This document shows, one piece after another, positions 1 to 8,026 of a stretch of 41,788 nucleotides of DNA. The position numbers and the translations under genes were made by a program. The number at the start of each line of letters is the position of its first letter. Position 1 is the stretch's first letter. The stretch spans positions 1-41,788 of the forward strand of contig JBBPXY010000016.1 of the NCBI GenBank assembly GCA_038200435.1. Reading direction: 5' to 3'. Below the pieces are notes generated by a model. The model saw nothing but the letters and a program-made list of their open reading frames with translations, had not been told where the DNA came from and searched no databases. The DNA is from JBBPXY01 sp038200435 (GTDB taxonomy: Bacteria > Actinomycetota > Thermoleophilia > Solirubrobacterales > Solirubrobacteraceae).

Positions 1-85
1 CTCGGGTCCTGGCTCGCTTTCCTGGATCCGGTCCCGTCATTGCGCAGGAAGGGAGCCCGCCTGCACCAGCGAATGAGGTTCGGGC

Positions 86-1357
86 ATGCGTAATCCCACC
101 CTTCGCACGCTCCTGCGCGCCTTCGCCGACGAGGCGGCCGGCTGTCTCGGCGAGCAGACCGCCGCCGGTGTCGAGGTGCCGTTCGAGGTCTCCGAGCAGG
201 GTGACGCTGGCCTGTGGGGCTTGAGTTCGGGCCGCAAGCCTCTCTACTGCTACCGGCCCCTCACCGGCGCGTTCATCGCCGAGAGCCGCGCCACGCTCAC
301 CGCCTCAGCTGGCTACGCGCCTGCGGTGCGCGCACTCGAGGGCCTCGACGGACTCGACACCTACCTCGAGACACGCGGGCGCCCTCCGTCCGCGATGGAG
401 GGGAGACCGCGCGCTGAAGACGCCATGGTCGCCTTTCTCGCCGCGGTGTTCGGCGAGACCACGTCTTTCGTCGTTGCTGAAGAGCGCTTCGAGCGGGCCT
501 ACGCAGAGCTCGAGACCCACGTCTACGCCGGACGGATGCACATGACGGTGCTCGCCCCGCTGCTCGGAATAGCGCTGGAATCCGACGAGCTCGACCTCGG
601 CGACGGACTGATGCTCAACCGTGCCGACTCCTTCCACCGTGCGCCTCCGGAGGCCTTCGGCAGTGCGGACAGCGGAGAGGCCGGGGCAGCCACCTTCGCG
701 GTCTACTCCTACGACGGAGAGCGCGCCGCCGGCTCGCCGGTCGTGAGCGCGCGCAATCGCCTGCGGCGCCTCCTCAGCGCGCTGCGGCTCTTCGAGGCCG
801 GCTCGACCGCGCTGGCGCCGGTCGCCTGGGCGCGCAGCGGCGACGGGCCCTGGCGACTCGTCCCCATGAACGCAATGGGCCGGCCTGATCGCCAGTGGCA
901 GCTAACCGCCCCGCGAGAACGCGAGCTCCGAGCGTTCGTCGAGCTCGTGGCTCGGCGGACACCACACGGCGGCGAGCTCGCCTGGGCACTCGCCCGCTTC
1001 GAGATGGGGCTCGAGCGGACGCCTGCGCTCGACGCGCTGACCGATCACCTTCTGGCGCTACGTGCACTTCTCGAACCCGAAGGCCCAGCGAGCGGCAAGC
1101 TCTGCCAGCGGCTGGCTGTGCTGTGCGCGGCGCCAGAGGAGCAGGGAGATCTCGCGCTTCGCGTGGCCGAAGCCGTGGCCCTCGAACGCTCGGCGACCTC
1201 AGGGCTCGCCCAACCCGGGCCGGGTCCCGAGGCCCTTGTCCACGAGATCGCCGGCTACGCCCGCGCGCTGCTGCGCGACGTGATCTGCGGCCACCTCGAG
1301 CCCGACCTCTGCGGTCTGGCCGACGAGATGCTCGCCGAGATCTCCGCTCCCGTCTAG
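86..1357 (+). CDS. conserved protein, possible Apea-like HEPN C-terminus
   Basis: This 423-residue soluble protein has no signal peptide or membrane segment, and I do not recognise its family with certainty. The C-terminal third, around residues 310-370, has a leucine-rich helical pattern (LTDHLLALRALLEPEG, then a GKLCQRLAVLCA stretch). That is reminiscent of Apea-like HEPN domains, but the assignment is tentative. The ATG at 86 is the first start giving uniform GC-rich codon use. Its stop shares a CTAG tetranucleotide with the stop of the convergent ArsA gene, so the two genes are packed tail to tail. No function is claimed. Confidence 0.8.
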   Translation: MRNPTLRTLLRAFADEAAGCLGEQTAAGVEVPFEVSEQGDAGLWGLSSGRKPLYCYRPLTGAFIAESRATLTASAGYAPAVRALEGLDGLDTYLETRGRPPSAMEGRPRAEDAMVAFLAAVFGETTSFVVAEERFERAYAELETHVYAGRMHMTVLAPLLGIALESDELDLGDGLMLNRADSFHRAPPEAFGSADSGEAGAATFAVYSYDGERAAGSPVVSARNRLRRLLSALRLFEAGSTALAPVAWARSGDGPWRLVPMNAMGRPDRQWQLTAPRERELRAFVELVARRTPHGGELAWALARFEMGLERTPALDALTDHLLALRALLEPEGPASGKLCQRLAVLCAAPEEQGDLALRVAEAVALERSATSGLAQPGPGPEALVHEIAGYARALLRDVICGHLEPDLCGLADEMLAEISAPV

Positions 1358-2499
1358 CCCCGAGCGCTCAGCAGGCGCTTGCGCTGACCCTCGGTCGTGA
1401 AGAGGTGGCGCTGGATGCGCGCCAGGCTCTCGATGTCGTGCACGTCGCCTTCGAGCTCGGGCACGAGCAGCGCCGGTGTTTTCTTCCCCAGCGTCTTCTG
1501 CAGCTCCGCGATCGTCTCGCGCTGGTGGGCGGCGCGCGTGCGGTCCTCGCGATAGCTCTCCGCCACCTTCTCCGCGAGACGAGCCCCCAGCGGTTCGGTG
1601 AGCTCTTCGGTGAGCGCGTCCACGTCGACCTTCTCGGCACGGCCGGGGCGCACACGGTTGACCACGAGCCCGCCCAGCGGCATCCCCGCGGCGGCCAGCT
1701 GCTCAGCGAAGAAGGCGGTCTCGCGTGCGGGCTCGCGCTCGGGCGCCGACACGAGCAGGAACGTCGTTCCCGGGTCGCGCAGCACCGTTTTGACCTGCGC
1801 CGCTCGCTCGCGGAAGCCGTCGATCAAGCCTCCGAGCGCCTGGAAGAACGTGGAGAGATCTTCGAGCAGGTCGACGCCCGTGACCCTCCGCAGCACGCTG
1901 AAGACGAGGCCGGTGCCACGGCCGATCACCTTCGCCCCGATACCGGTCGGGCGCAGGAACACCTTGAGCGCGCGACCCTCGAAGAAGTTGGTGAGGCGAT
2001 CGGGCGCGTCGAGGAAGTCGAGTGCGTTGCGCGAGGGAGGCGTGTCGAGGACGATCAGGTCGAAGCGCTCCTCCGAGGCGATCTCGTGGAGCTTCGCGAT
2101 CGCCGTGAACTCCTGCGAGCCCGCGACCGCGCTCGAGAGCTCCTGGTAGATGCGGTTCTCGAAGATGCCTTTAGTCGTCTCTGCGTCAGGGGCGAGGCGC
2201 TCGATCAGCTCGTCGAAGGTGCGCTTGGCGTCGAGCATCATCGCCCACAGCTCGCCCTTCATCTCCACGCCGTGTTCGGCGAAGCGGTCGGCGGGGACCA
2301 ACCGTGGCTGGTTGCTCAAGCTCTCGAGACCGAGCGCCGTAGCCAGCCGCCGCGCCGGGTCGATCGTGACGAGGGCCACGCGCAGGCCGGAGGCCGCCAT
2401 GCCGACAGCGATCGCCGCCGAAGTGGTCGTCTTGCCGACTCCGCCGGGGCCCGCGCAGATGCACACCCGCCGCCCTTCGAGCAGCTCGGCGACGCTCAC
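1354..2499 (-). CDS. ArsA/Get3-family ATPase, larger paralogue
   Basis: A 381-residue P-loop ATPase of the ArsA/Get3 (anion-transporting ATPase) family. Residues 16-24 form the deviant Walker A GPGGVGKTT. The switch regions TIDPARRLATALG and VLDTPPSRNALDFLDAPDRL are typical of the family. It starts with GTG inside the stop codon of the upstream ATPase (GTGA at 2496-2499), so the two are translationally coupled. The pair, with a shorter first and a longer second member, resembles mycobacterial Rv3679-Rv3680. Family members dimerise and couple ATP hydrolysis to client binding. No arsenite-pump gene (arsB) is nearby, so arsenical export is not supported. Confidence 0.93.
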   Translation of the reverse strand: MSVAELLEGRRVCICAGPGGVGKTTTSAAIAVGMAASGLRVALVTIDPARRLATALGLESLSNQPRLVPADRFAEHGVEMKGELWAMMLDAKRTFDELIERLAPDAETTKGIFENRIYQELSSAVAGSQEFTAIAKLHEIASEERFDLIVLDTPPSRNALDFLDAPDRLTNFFEGRALKVFLRPTGIGAKVIGRGTGLVFSVLRRVTGVDLLEDLSTFFQALGGLIDGFRERAAQVKTVLRDPGTTFLLVSAPEREPARETAFFAEQLAAAGMPLGGLVVNRVRPGRAEKVDVDALTEELTEPLGARLAEKVAESYREDRTRAAHQRETIAELQKTLGKKTPALLVPELEGDVHDIESLARIQRHLFTTEGQRKRLLSARG

Positions 2500-3428
2500 A
2501 GCTGACCCTCGAGCGCGTCGGCAAGCTCACCGATCTCGTCCGGCCCGAGGGCCTCGGCGGCGAGAAACGGAAGGGTGACCGGAGGCTGTTTGGCGGCGTC
2601 GGCCAGGCGGCGCATGAGCGCGCTCTCGTGGCGCACGCGCTCGCCGTCGGCGAGCGCCGAAGCGATCGCCGCGCGCGCGAGAGGAGAGGGGTCGTCGCCG
2701 TTGTCGCCCGCGCGCCCCAGAGCGGTGCGGTCGCGCCCGGAGAACCGGTCGGCGTGCACGCCGTTGATCACGATGCGCTCGAGCCCGATGCCGAGCTCGT
2801 CCCGCAGCGTGTCCTTCAGCTCAAGCGTCTCCACCACCGGCATCTCCTCCGGTCGCGCGACGGCGATCACGGCGGTGAAAGCGGGGTCGGTCAGGTTGGC
2901 CTGGATGTTGCGCGCTTGGCCGGCGATGGGTCCGATCCGGGCGATGTCGGCAAAGGTCTGCGGCGTGCGCAGCAAGCCCATCCCGTGCCCGGTCGCGGGC
3001 GCGTCGAGGATCACCAGGTCGTAGCGGTCGGTGTTCTTGCGCTTGCGTTCGAGCTGCGCGAGCTCCCAGACCTTGCCGATGCTCACGAACTCGCGCATCC
3101 CCGGCGTCGCGGAGGCGAAGTGGGAGAACGTCTTGCTCGCGGTCAGCACGTCGGCGAGGCGCCCGGCCTTGTCGTGCAGGTACTCCTTCAACGCCTCGTC
3201 GGGGCCGATCGAGATCGCCCACAGGCCGGGGGAGACCTCCTCCTCGGAGTAGGGATCGCTGCGCTGCCCGAAGACGCGCGCTGTGCGGTCCTGATCGGAG
3301 ACCTCGGCCACGATGCTTCGCAGGCCTCGACGCGCGGCCAGCAGGCCGAGAGCGATGGCGACCGTCGACTTGCCTGTCCCACCCTTGCCGGTGACGACGA
3401 TGAGGCGTCTCTCGAGCAGGCCGGGCAT
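2496..3428 (-). CDS. ArsA/Get3-family ATPase, shorter paralogue
   Basis: A 310-residue ATPase beginning MPGLLERRLIVVTGKGGTGK. The P-loop GKGGTGKST lies at about residues 14-22, and VILDAPATGHGMGLLRTPQ is the switch II region. The reading frame stays open upstream to 3779, but the ATG at 3428 gives the family's normal N-terminus. It also lies 8 nt after a TAGCCT box, consistent with a leaderless transcript. It overlaps the downstream ATPase by GTGA. Together they probably form a heterodimeric Get3-like complex similar to Rv3679-Rv3680 of mycobacteria. The client is unknown. Confidence 0.92.
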   Translation of the reverse strand: MPGLLERRLIVVTGKGGTGKSTVAIALGLLAARRGLRSIVAEVSDQDRTARVFGQRSDPYSEEEVSPGLWAISIGPDEALKEYLHDKAGRLADVLTASKTFSHFASATPGMREFVSIGKVWELAQLERKRKNTDRYDLVILDAPATGHGMGLLRTPQTFADIARIGPIAGQARNIQANLTDPAFTAVIAVARPEEMPVVETLELKDTLRDELGIGLERIVINGVHADRFSGRDRTALGRAGDNGDDPSPLARAAIASALADGERVRHESALMRRLADAAKQPPVTLPFLAAEALGPDEIGELADALEGQL

Positions 3429-3436
3429 CGCGATTG

Positions 3437-3442
3437 AGGCTA
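3437..3442 (-). promoter_or_regulatory. -10 box TAGCCT of the ArsA pair, probably leaderless
   Basis: On the minus strand TAGCCT ends 8 nt before the ATG at 3428 and no Shine-Dalgarno sequence lies between. This fits the TANNNT spacing seen in front of many other genes in this window. Confidence 0.45.
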
Positions 3443-3480
3443 CCCGGGGCCACTCCCGGCGAAGCTGCGATTCTGCGGGC

Positions 3481-3861
3481 ATGAGCGCCAGGTTCACGCG
3501 CGGGCTTCGTCGCCGCGGCGCAGGCCCTCCGGGCGGGCGGCTTCTGCTCGACGAGAGGAGCGTAAGGCGTGTCGACTCCGACGGCGCAATGACGTCGCTC
3601 GCGTGGGCCGGGCTGCAGGAGGTGCGCATCGTTACCCGGCCGGCGCCGACGCTGTCTGAAGGCGTGCGCTTCGAGCTGCGCGACGCGACGGCGACGCTCT
3701 CGATCCCGCGACCCGAGGCGACCCAAGACTTCATCGACCGGTTGCAGGAGCTGCCCGGCTTCGACACCGAAGTGCTCATCGAGGCGATCGGGTCGACCCT
3801 CGACGCGGAGTTCGTCTGCTGGCAGGCCGGCTTTCCCAGGACGAGCGACGTGGAGGATTAG
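3481..3861 (+). CDS. small conserved hypothetical protein
   Basis: A 126-residue soluble protein. The second half (SLAWAGLQEVRIVT, then FELRDATATLSIPR, then LPGFDTEVLIEAIGSTLDAEFVCW) matches, from memory, a widespread uncharacterised family with the pattern LPGFDNEAhIRAMGSTDNAxFVhW. The reading frame is open back to 3313, but ATG 3481 is chosen because earlier codons lie over the divergent ATPase gene. It is divergently oriented from the ArsA pair with a 52-nt spacer. It is an alpha/beta protein without transmembrane segments. The function is unknown. Confidence 0.75.
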   Translation: MSARFTRGLRRRGAGPPGGRLLLDERSVRRVDSDGAMTSLAWAGLQEVRIVTRPAPTLSEGVRFELRDATATLSIPRPEATQDFIDRLQELPGFDTEVLIEAIGSTLDAEFVCWQAGFPRTSDVED

Positions 3862-3878
3862 GGGCGCCGCCTGCGAAT

Positions 3879-3884
3879 AGGAGG
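3879..3884 (+). promoter_or_regulatory. strong Shine-Dalgarno AGGAGG of the parA leader ORF
   Basis: AGGAGG lies 5 nt upstream of the ATG at 3890. It therefore serves the ten-codon leader ORF rather than the parA start itself. It is one of few full-consensus ribosome binding sites in the window. Confidence 0.7.
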
Positions 3885-3889
3885 CGCGT

Positions 3890-3922
3890 ATGGGACACCC
3901 CGACGCATGGAGCAAACCGTGA
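3890..3922 (+). CDS. ten-codon leader ORF overlapping the parA start
   Basis: ATG 3890 follows a perfect AGGAGG at ideal spacing and encodes MGHPDAWSKP. It terminates at TGA 3920-3922, which overlaps an in-frame GTG of parA (GTGA at 3919-3922). The arrangement suggests that ribosomes load at the leader and reinitiate on parA, or that a frameshift joins the two. I see no attenuator hairpin. The peptide itself is not recognisable. Confidence 0.5.
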   Translation: MGHPDAWSKP

Positions 3923-4692
3923 GCGCCAAGAAGAAGGCCAAGGTGATCGCGTTCGCCAACCAGAAGGGTGGCGTCGCCAAGACCACCACCACGCTGAACC
4001 TCGCCGTGGCCTTTGCCGAAGAAGGTCATCGCGTGCTGTGCTGCGACATGGATCCGCAGGGCAACCTGACGATGTCGCAGGGCATCGACCCCGACACGCT
4101 CGAGAAGTCGATGTACGACGTGCTCGTGCACCACATCTCCATTCGCGAGGTGATCCGCAAGCGTGAGATCGACGTCGCGTGCTCCTCGATCGACCTGGCT
4201 GGCGCGGAGATCGCCATGTCCACGCAGATCGGCCGCGAACGCTCGCTGGAGAAGGCGTTCCGCGAGATCGACGACGACTACGACTTCATCTTCATCGACA
4301 CTCCACCGAGCCTCGGACTGCTCACGATCAACGCTCTGACGGCGGCCGACAAAGTTATCGTCCCCGTGCAGTGCGAGTATCTGTCGATGCGGGGGCTGAT
4401 CCAGCTCCAGAACACGCTCGGGATGATCCGCGAGAACCTAAATCCGGGAGTCGACATCGAGGGGATCCTTCCCACGCTCGTCGACGGCCGGACGCTCCAC
4501 GCCAAAGAGGCGCTGGAACTACTCGAGGAGAACTTCGGCGAGCGGGTCTTCGCCTCGCGCATCAAGAAGACCATTCGTTTCGCGGAGGCGCCGGTGAAGG
4601 GCATGAGCGTTCTGAAGTACGAGCCCGACGGTATGGCCGCGCACAGCTATCGGCAGCTCGCCCGGGAGGTCCTTGAAAATGGCAAGCGGTAA
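3919..4692 (+). CDS. parA: ParA/Soj-family chromosome-partitioning ATPase
   Basis: A deviant Walker A ATPase of about 257 residues. It has KGGVAKTTTTLNLA near the N-terminus, DMDPQGNLT (A'), and FIDTPPSLGLLTINAL (Walker B region), ending in YRQLAREVL. ParA proteins dimerise on ATP, bind DNA non-specifically and position chromosomes or other cargo. I prefer the GTG at 3919, coupled to the leader ORF; ATG 3907 (four residues longer) is possible but has no ribosome binding site. No parB follows. Instead ftsZ begins inside its last codons, which hints at a MipZ/PomZ-like role in placing division. That role is an inference from position only. Confidence 0.93.
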   Translation: MSAKKKAKVIAFANQKGGVAKTTTTLNLAVAFAEEGHRVLCCDMDPQGNLTMSQGIDPDTLEKSMYDVLVHHISIREVIRKREIDVACSSIDLAGAEIAMSTQIGRERSLEKAFREIDDDYDFIFIDTPPSLGLLTINALTAADKVIVPVQCEYLSMRGLIQLQNTLGMIRENLNPGVDIEGILPTLVDGRTLHAKEALELLEENFGERVFASRIKKTIRFAEAPVKGMSVLKYEPDGMAAHSYRQLAREVLENGKR

Positions 4693-6106
4693 GCGCGCAA
4701 GCATGCGGGAAGGCCCACTCGCCGCCCTCTTTCGCAAGACGGGCGAGGACGAGGGCAACCCGGCCGAGGGCGAGACGCCCGAGCTCGACGCCGCCGGCGC
4801 CGAGGCGCCCTCCGAGGCCGCAGCACCCCATCCGTCACTAAAGAGCGACGCCGTGGCGCCCCCGCTCGAGCCCGAAGACAGGACCGTTCCCTCTCCGCAG
4901 GCCCGTCTGCGCAACGCGTTCTCCGCCGACATCCCGGAGAACGTGATGGAGCGACGGGCCGCCGAGGCCGCACCCGTGGCCGACCCCTACGCGCAGCCCG
5001 AGCCGGCCGCCGCCGGCCGCGCTCCGTCCGGCTCGCCCGTCCTGCGCGTCATCGGCGTCGGTGGCGCGGGCGTCAACGCGGTCAACCGCATGGTCGAGGC
5101 AGAGGTCGAGGGCGTCGAGTTCCTCGCCATCAACACCGACCTGCAGTCGCTCCAGCAGTCGGCCGCGCACACCACGCTGCACATCGGCGAGAACGTCACG
5201 CGCGGATTGGGCTCGGGATCGAACCCCGACCTGGGCCGTGCCGCGGCCATGGAGGAGCACGACCGCATCAAGGCGCTCCTCAAGGGCTCGGACATGACCT
5301 TCATCACCGCCGGCGCCGGAGGCGGCACCGGCACGGGGGCGGCGCCCGTTGTCGCGCGCATCGCCCGCGAAGTAGGTGCGCTCACCGTCGGCATCGTCAC
5401 GAAGCCGTTCGGCTTCGAGGGCTCACGCCGCCGCGAGCAGGCCGATGCCGGCGTCGAGGCGCTGGCCGCTGAGGTCGACACGCTGATCGTCGTACCGAAC
5501 AACCGGCTGCTGTCGGTGCTCGACCGCGGCACCTCGATGGTCGAGGCCTTCCGCGTGGCCGACGACGTGCTACGCCAAGGCGTGCAGGGCATCTCCGACC
5601 TGGTCACTCTGCCGGGCCTCATCAACCTCGACTTCGCCGACGTGCGGACGATCATGTCCGAGGCGGGTAACGCGCTGCTCGGCATCGGCATGGGCCATGG
5701 CGAACGCCGCGCGATCGACGCCGCCGAGCAGGCCGTCGCCTCGCCGCTGCTCGAGACGAGCATGGAGGGCGCCAAGTCGATCCTGCTCTCCATCACCGGC
5801 GGCCGTGACCTCTCGCTGTGGGAGGTCAACGAAGCGGCGAAGGCCGTCGCTGAGGCCGCCCACCCCGAGGCCAACATAATCTTCGGGGCAATGGTCGATG
5901 ACAAGCTCGAAGACAGCGTGTGGGTCACCGTGGTGGCCACCGGATACGGCGACGCCCGCCCCCCGCGCCCGCGTCGTGAGGAGCTTCGCGAGCCGCAAGG
6001 CGAGCCGCGCGTGACGCGCCGCCGCCCGCCAGACCGCGCCCCGAGCCGCAGCCGCATCGCGGTCACGGAGCTGGAGATCCCGGAATTCGTTCCGCGCGCC
6101 CGCTAG
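4679..6106 (+). CDS. ftsZ: cell division GTPase FtsZ with ~120-residue N-terminal extension
   Basis: The tubulin-like core starts at about residue 121 (RVIGVGGAGVNAVNRM) and contains the GTP-binding signature GAGGGTGTG at 212-220. After a roughly 50-residue Arg/Pro-rich linker the protein ends in ELEIPEFVPRAR, an FtsZ C-terminal peptide of the kind that binds FtsA, SepF or ZipA. FtsZ normally has about 10 residues before the core. Here about 120 acidic, Ala/Pro-rich residues precede it, headed by MREGPLAALFRKT at residues 9-21. ATG 4679 lies inside the 3' end of parA, so the genes are coupled; TTG 4673 and ATG 4703 are alternative starts. The protein polymerises into the cytokinetic ring. Confidence 0.95.
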   Translation: MASGKRASMREGPLAALFRKTGEDEGNPAEGETPELDAAGAEAPSEAAAPHPSLKSDAVAPPLEPEDRTVPSPQARLRNAFSADIPENVMERRAAEAAPVADPYAQPEPAAAGRAPSGSPVLRVIGVGGAGVNAVNRMVEAEVEGVEFLAINTDLQSLQQSAAHTTLHIGENVTRGLGSGSNPDLGRAAAMEEHDRIKALLKGSDMTFITAGAGGGTGTGAAPVVARIAREVGALTVGIVTKPFGFEGSRRREQADAGVEALAAEVDTLIVVPNNRLLSVLDRGTSMVEAFRVADDVLRQGVQGISDLVTLPGLINLDFADVRTIMSEAGNALLGIGMGHGERRAIDAAEQAVASPLLETSMEGAKSILLSITGGRDLSLWEVNEAAKAVAEAAHPEANIIFGAMVDDKLEDSVWVTVVATGYGDARPPRPRREELREPQGEPRVTRRRPPDRAPSRSRIAVTELEIPEFVPRAR

Positions 6107-6134
6107 GCGCCCGCCCAGTTCACAGAGGCTTCGA

Positions 6135-7607
6135 GTGACTCGCGGCGTCGTTGCCGCGGGGCATGCGCTGAGCGCCCGTGCCGGCGCTGAGGCGCTCCGC
6201 GCCGGCGGCAACGCCGTCGACGCTGCCCTCGGGGCGATGCTCATGTCGTTCGCGGCCGAGCCGCTCCTCACGGGCCTGGGTGCCGGCGGCTACATGCTGG
6301 TCGTCAAGCCGAGCGGCGAACGGGTGTTGCTCGACTTCTTCGTCGCGGCTCCGGGTTGTGGAGCGAGCACGGCCGAGCACGCGCCGCTCGTACCGGTCGA
6401 GGTCGACTTCGGCGACGTGGTGCAGGTATTCAACATCGGTGCGGCGTCGGTCGGCACATACGGCGTCCCGCTGGGGATCTGTGCGGCCTCCGAACGCTTT
6501 GGGTCGCTGCCGCTCGCCGACCTCGTCGCGGCCGCCGCGCACGCGGCGCGGGAGGGCATCGAGGTCACTCCCGAGCAGGCCTATATCTTCGAGATCATCG
6601 GGCCGATCGTCCTTTCTACGCCCGAGTCCGTGGCTCTGTTTGCTCCCGAGGGCCGTCCGCTGCGCGCCGGCGAGCGCTGCCGGCAACCGGAGCTCGGCGA
6701 CGCCCTCGAGCGGCTGGCCGCCGAGGGTTCTGCGCCCTTCTACTCGGGCGACATCGCGGCGGCAGTGACCGGGTGGATCGGCGAGCGCGGCGGCTCGCTC
6801 ACGCCCGAGGATCTGAGCGCCTACGACGTGATCGATCGTGCGCCGGTCTCCGCCACCTACCGCGGGCGCGAGGTGCTGACCAACCCGCCCCCGTCGGCCG
6901 GGGGCGTCCTCCTCGCCTACGCGTTGGCGCTGCTCGACCGCGAGCCGGGCCCCCCTGCCCTCGAGCGCGTTGTGCGCGTGATGGCGGAAGCGCAGGAAGA
7001 GCGAACGCCGGAGTTCCTGGAGGGGCTCGGCCGCTCCGATTTTGGCGAGGAGTTCCTCTCCTCCCGGCTGGGCTCGACGACGCACATCGCCGTGCTCGAC
7101 GAGGACGGCTGGGCGTGCAGCGCCACCTGCTCCAACGGCGCTTGCTCCGGGGTCGTCGTGCCCGGCACCGGCATCTCGCTCAACAACATGATGGGCGAGC
7201 AGGACCTGAACCCTCTCGGCTTCCACCACCATCCACCGGGGCGCCGGATGCCGAGCATGATGGCCCCGACCGTGGTGCTCCGCGACGGGCGGCCCGAGCT
7301 GGTCGTCGGCAGCGCGGGCTCCAACCGGATTCGCTCGGCCATCCTGCAGACGATCGTCGGCGTGGTCGACCACGGGCTGCGCGCAGGCCCGGCCGTGCAG
7401 GCGCCGCGGGTGCACCTCGAGGCCGGCATGGTCTACGCCGAGCCCGGCCCGACGGATTCCGAGCTCGCGGCGACGGGTTTCCCGGTGCAGCGCTTCCGCG
7501 CGCCCAACGTCTTCTTTGGTGGTGCTCAAGCCGCCGAGCGTGGCCGGGACGGCGAGTTCTCCGGCGGCGGCGATCCGCGCCGTGGGGGAGCGGTGGAGCT
7601 GGCGTGA
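6135..7607 (+). CDS. gamma-glutamyltransferase-family N-terminal nucleophile hydrolase
   Basis: A 490-residue Ntn-hydrolase of the gamma-glutamyltransferase family. The large-subunit signature is RAGGNAVDAALGA followed by EPLLTGLGAGGYMLV. Autocleavage would occur before Thr315 in STTHIAVLDEDG, and the small subunit contains PGRRMPSMMAPTVV and GSAGSNRI. The usual SGIGGGGF and GSPGG elements are altered. No signal peptide is visible from the GTG start at 6135, whereas classical GGTs are periplasmic or extracellular and about 560 residues long. It lies 28 nt after ftsZ and overlaps the next gene by GTGA. The substrate could be glutathione or another gamma-glutamyl or cephalosporin-like amide. 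Confidence 0.9.
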   Translation: MTRGVVAAGHALSARAGAEALRAGGNAVDAALGAMLMSFAAEPLLTGLGAGGYMLVVKPSGERVLLDFFVAAPGCGASTAEHAPLVPVEVDFGDVVQVFNIGAASVGTYGVPLGICAASERFGSLPLADLVAAAAHAAREGIEVTPEQAYIFEIIGPIVLSTPESVALFAPEGRPLRAGERCRQPELGDALERLAAEGSAPFYSGDIAAAVTGWIGERGGSLTPEDLSAYDVIDRAPVSATYRGREVLTNPPPSAGGVLLAYALALLDREPGPPALERVVRVMAEAQEERTPEFLEGLGRSDFGEEFLSSRLGSTTHIAVLDEDGWACSATCSNGACSGVVVPGTGISLNNMMGEQDLNPLGFHHHPPGRRMPSMMAPTVVLRDGRPELVVGSAGSNRIRSAILQTIVGVVDHGLRAGPAVQAPRVHLEAGMVYAEPGPTDSELAATGFPVQRFRAPNVFFGGAQAAERGRDGEFSGGGDPRRGGAVELA

Positions 7608-8026
7608 AGGCTCCGCGCGTGGTTGGGGTCGCCCTCGCTCTGTTTGCCGCCGTGGCGCTCGGCGGCTGCGGTGGCGTGCAGTCGCCTGACCTCTTTGCGG
7701 TTTCGCGCGACGGCAGCATTCCCGGCGCGCGGCTCGACCTGATCGTGAGCGACAACGGGACGGTGCGCTGCAACGGCCGCGCGCCGCGCCTGATGCCCAA
7801 TCAGCTGCTGCTCGACGCCCGAGAGGTCGAGCGACTGCTGAAGCCCGATGCGATGCGGGGGCTCACGATCGCGCACACGGGCAACGCGGTCCTCACCTAC
7901 TCGGTTCGAGACCAAGACGGCCACGTGTCGTTCCCCGACACCGCAGCGGCGGGCCGTCCGGGGCTGGCCCGCCTCGCCCTCTTCACCCGCCAGGCCGCGC
8001 AGCAGGTCTGCGGGCTCATTCGCTAG
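7604..8026 (+). CDS. predicted lipoprotein
   Basis: A 140-residue protein with a lipoprotein signal: a hydrophobic stretch VVGVALALFAAVAL followed by the lipobox LGGC at about residues 18-21. The mature part has no recognised domain. It contains two further cysteines (CNGRAP near residue 48 and a late QQVCGLIR), which could form a disulfide. The GTG start overlaps the GGT stop (GTGA), so it is the last gene of the parA-ftsZ-ggt run. Its stop codon shares CTAG 8023-8026 with the convergent LON-domain gene. Confidence 0.82.
   Translation: MKAPRVVGVALALFAAVALGGCGGVQSPDLFAVSRDGSIPGARLDLIVSDNGTVRCNGRAPRLMPNQLLLDAREVERLLKPDAMRGLTIAHTGNAVLTYSVRDQDGHVSFPDTAAAGRPGLARLALFTRQAAQQVCGLIR

Noticed and set aside
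895..2505. 536-codon plus-strand open frame
   Set aside because: It is the antisense shadow of the ArsA gene and the 3' end of the first gene; the Arg-rich translation has no domain.
3429..3779. N-terminal extension of the shorter ArsA ATPase to 427 residues
   Set aside because: The extra residues are low-complexity and overlap the divergent small gene; the family N-terminus and a TAGCCT box both support ATG 3428.
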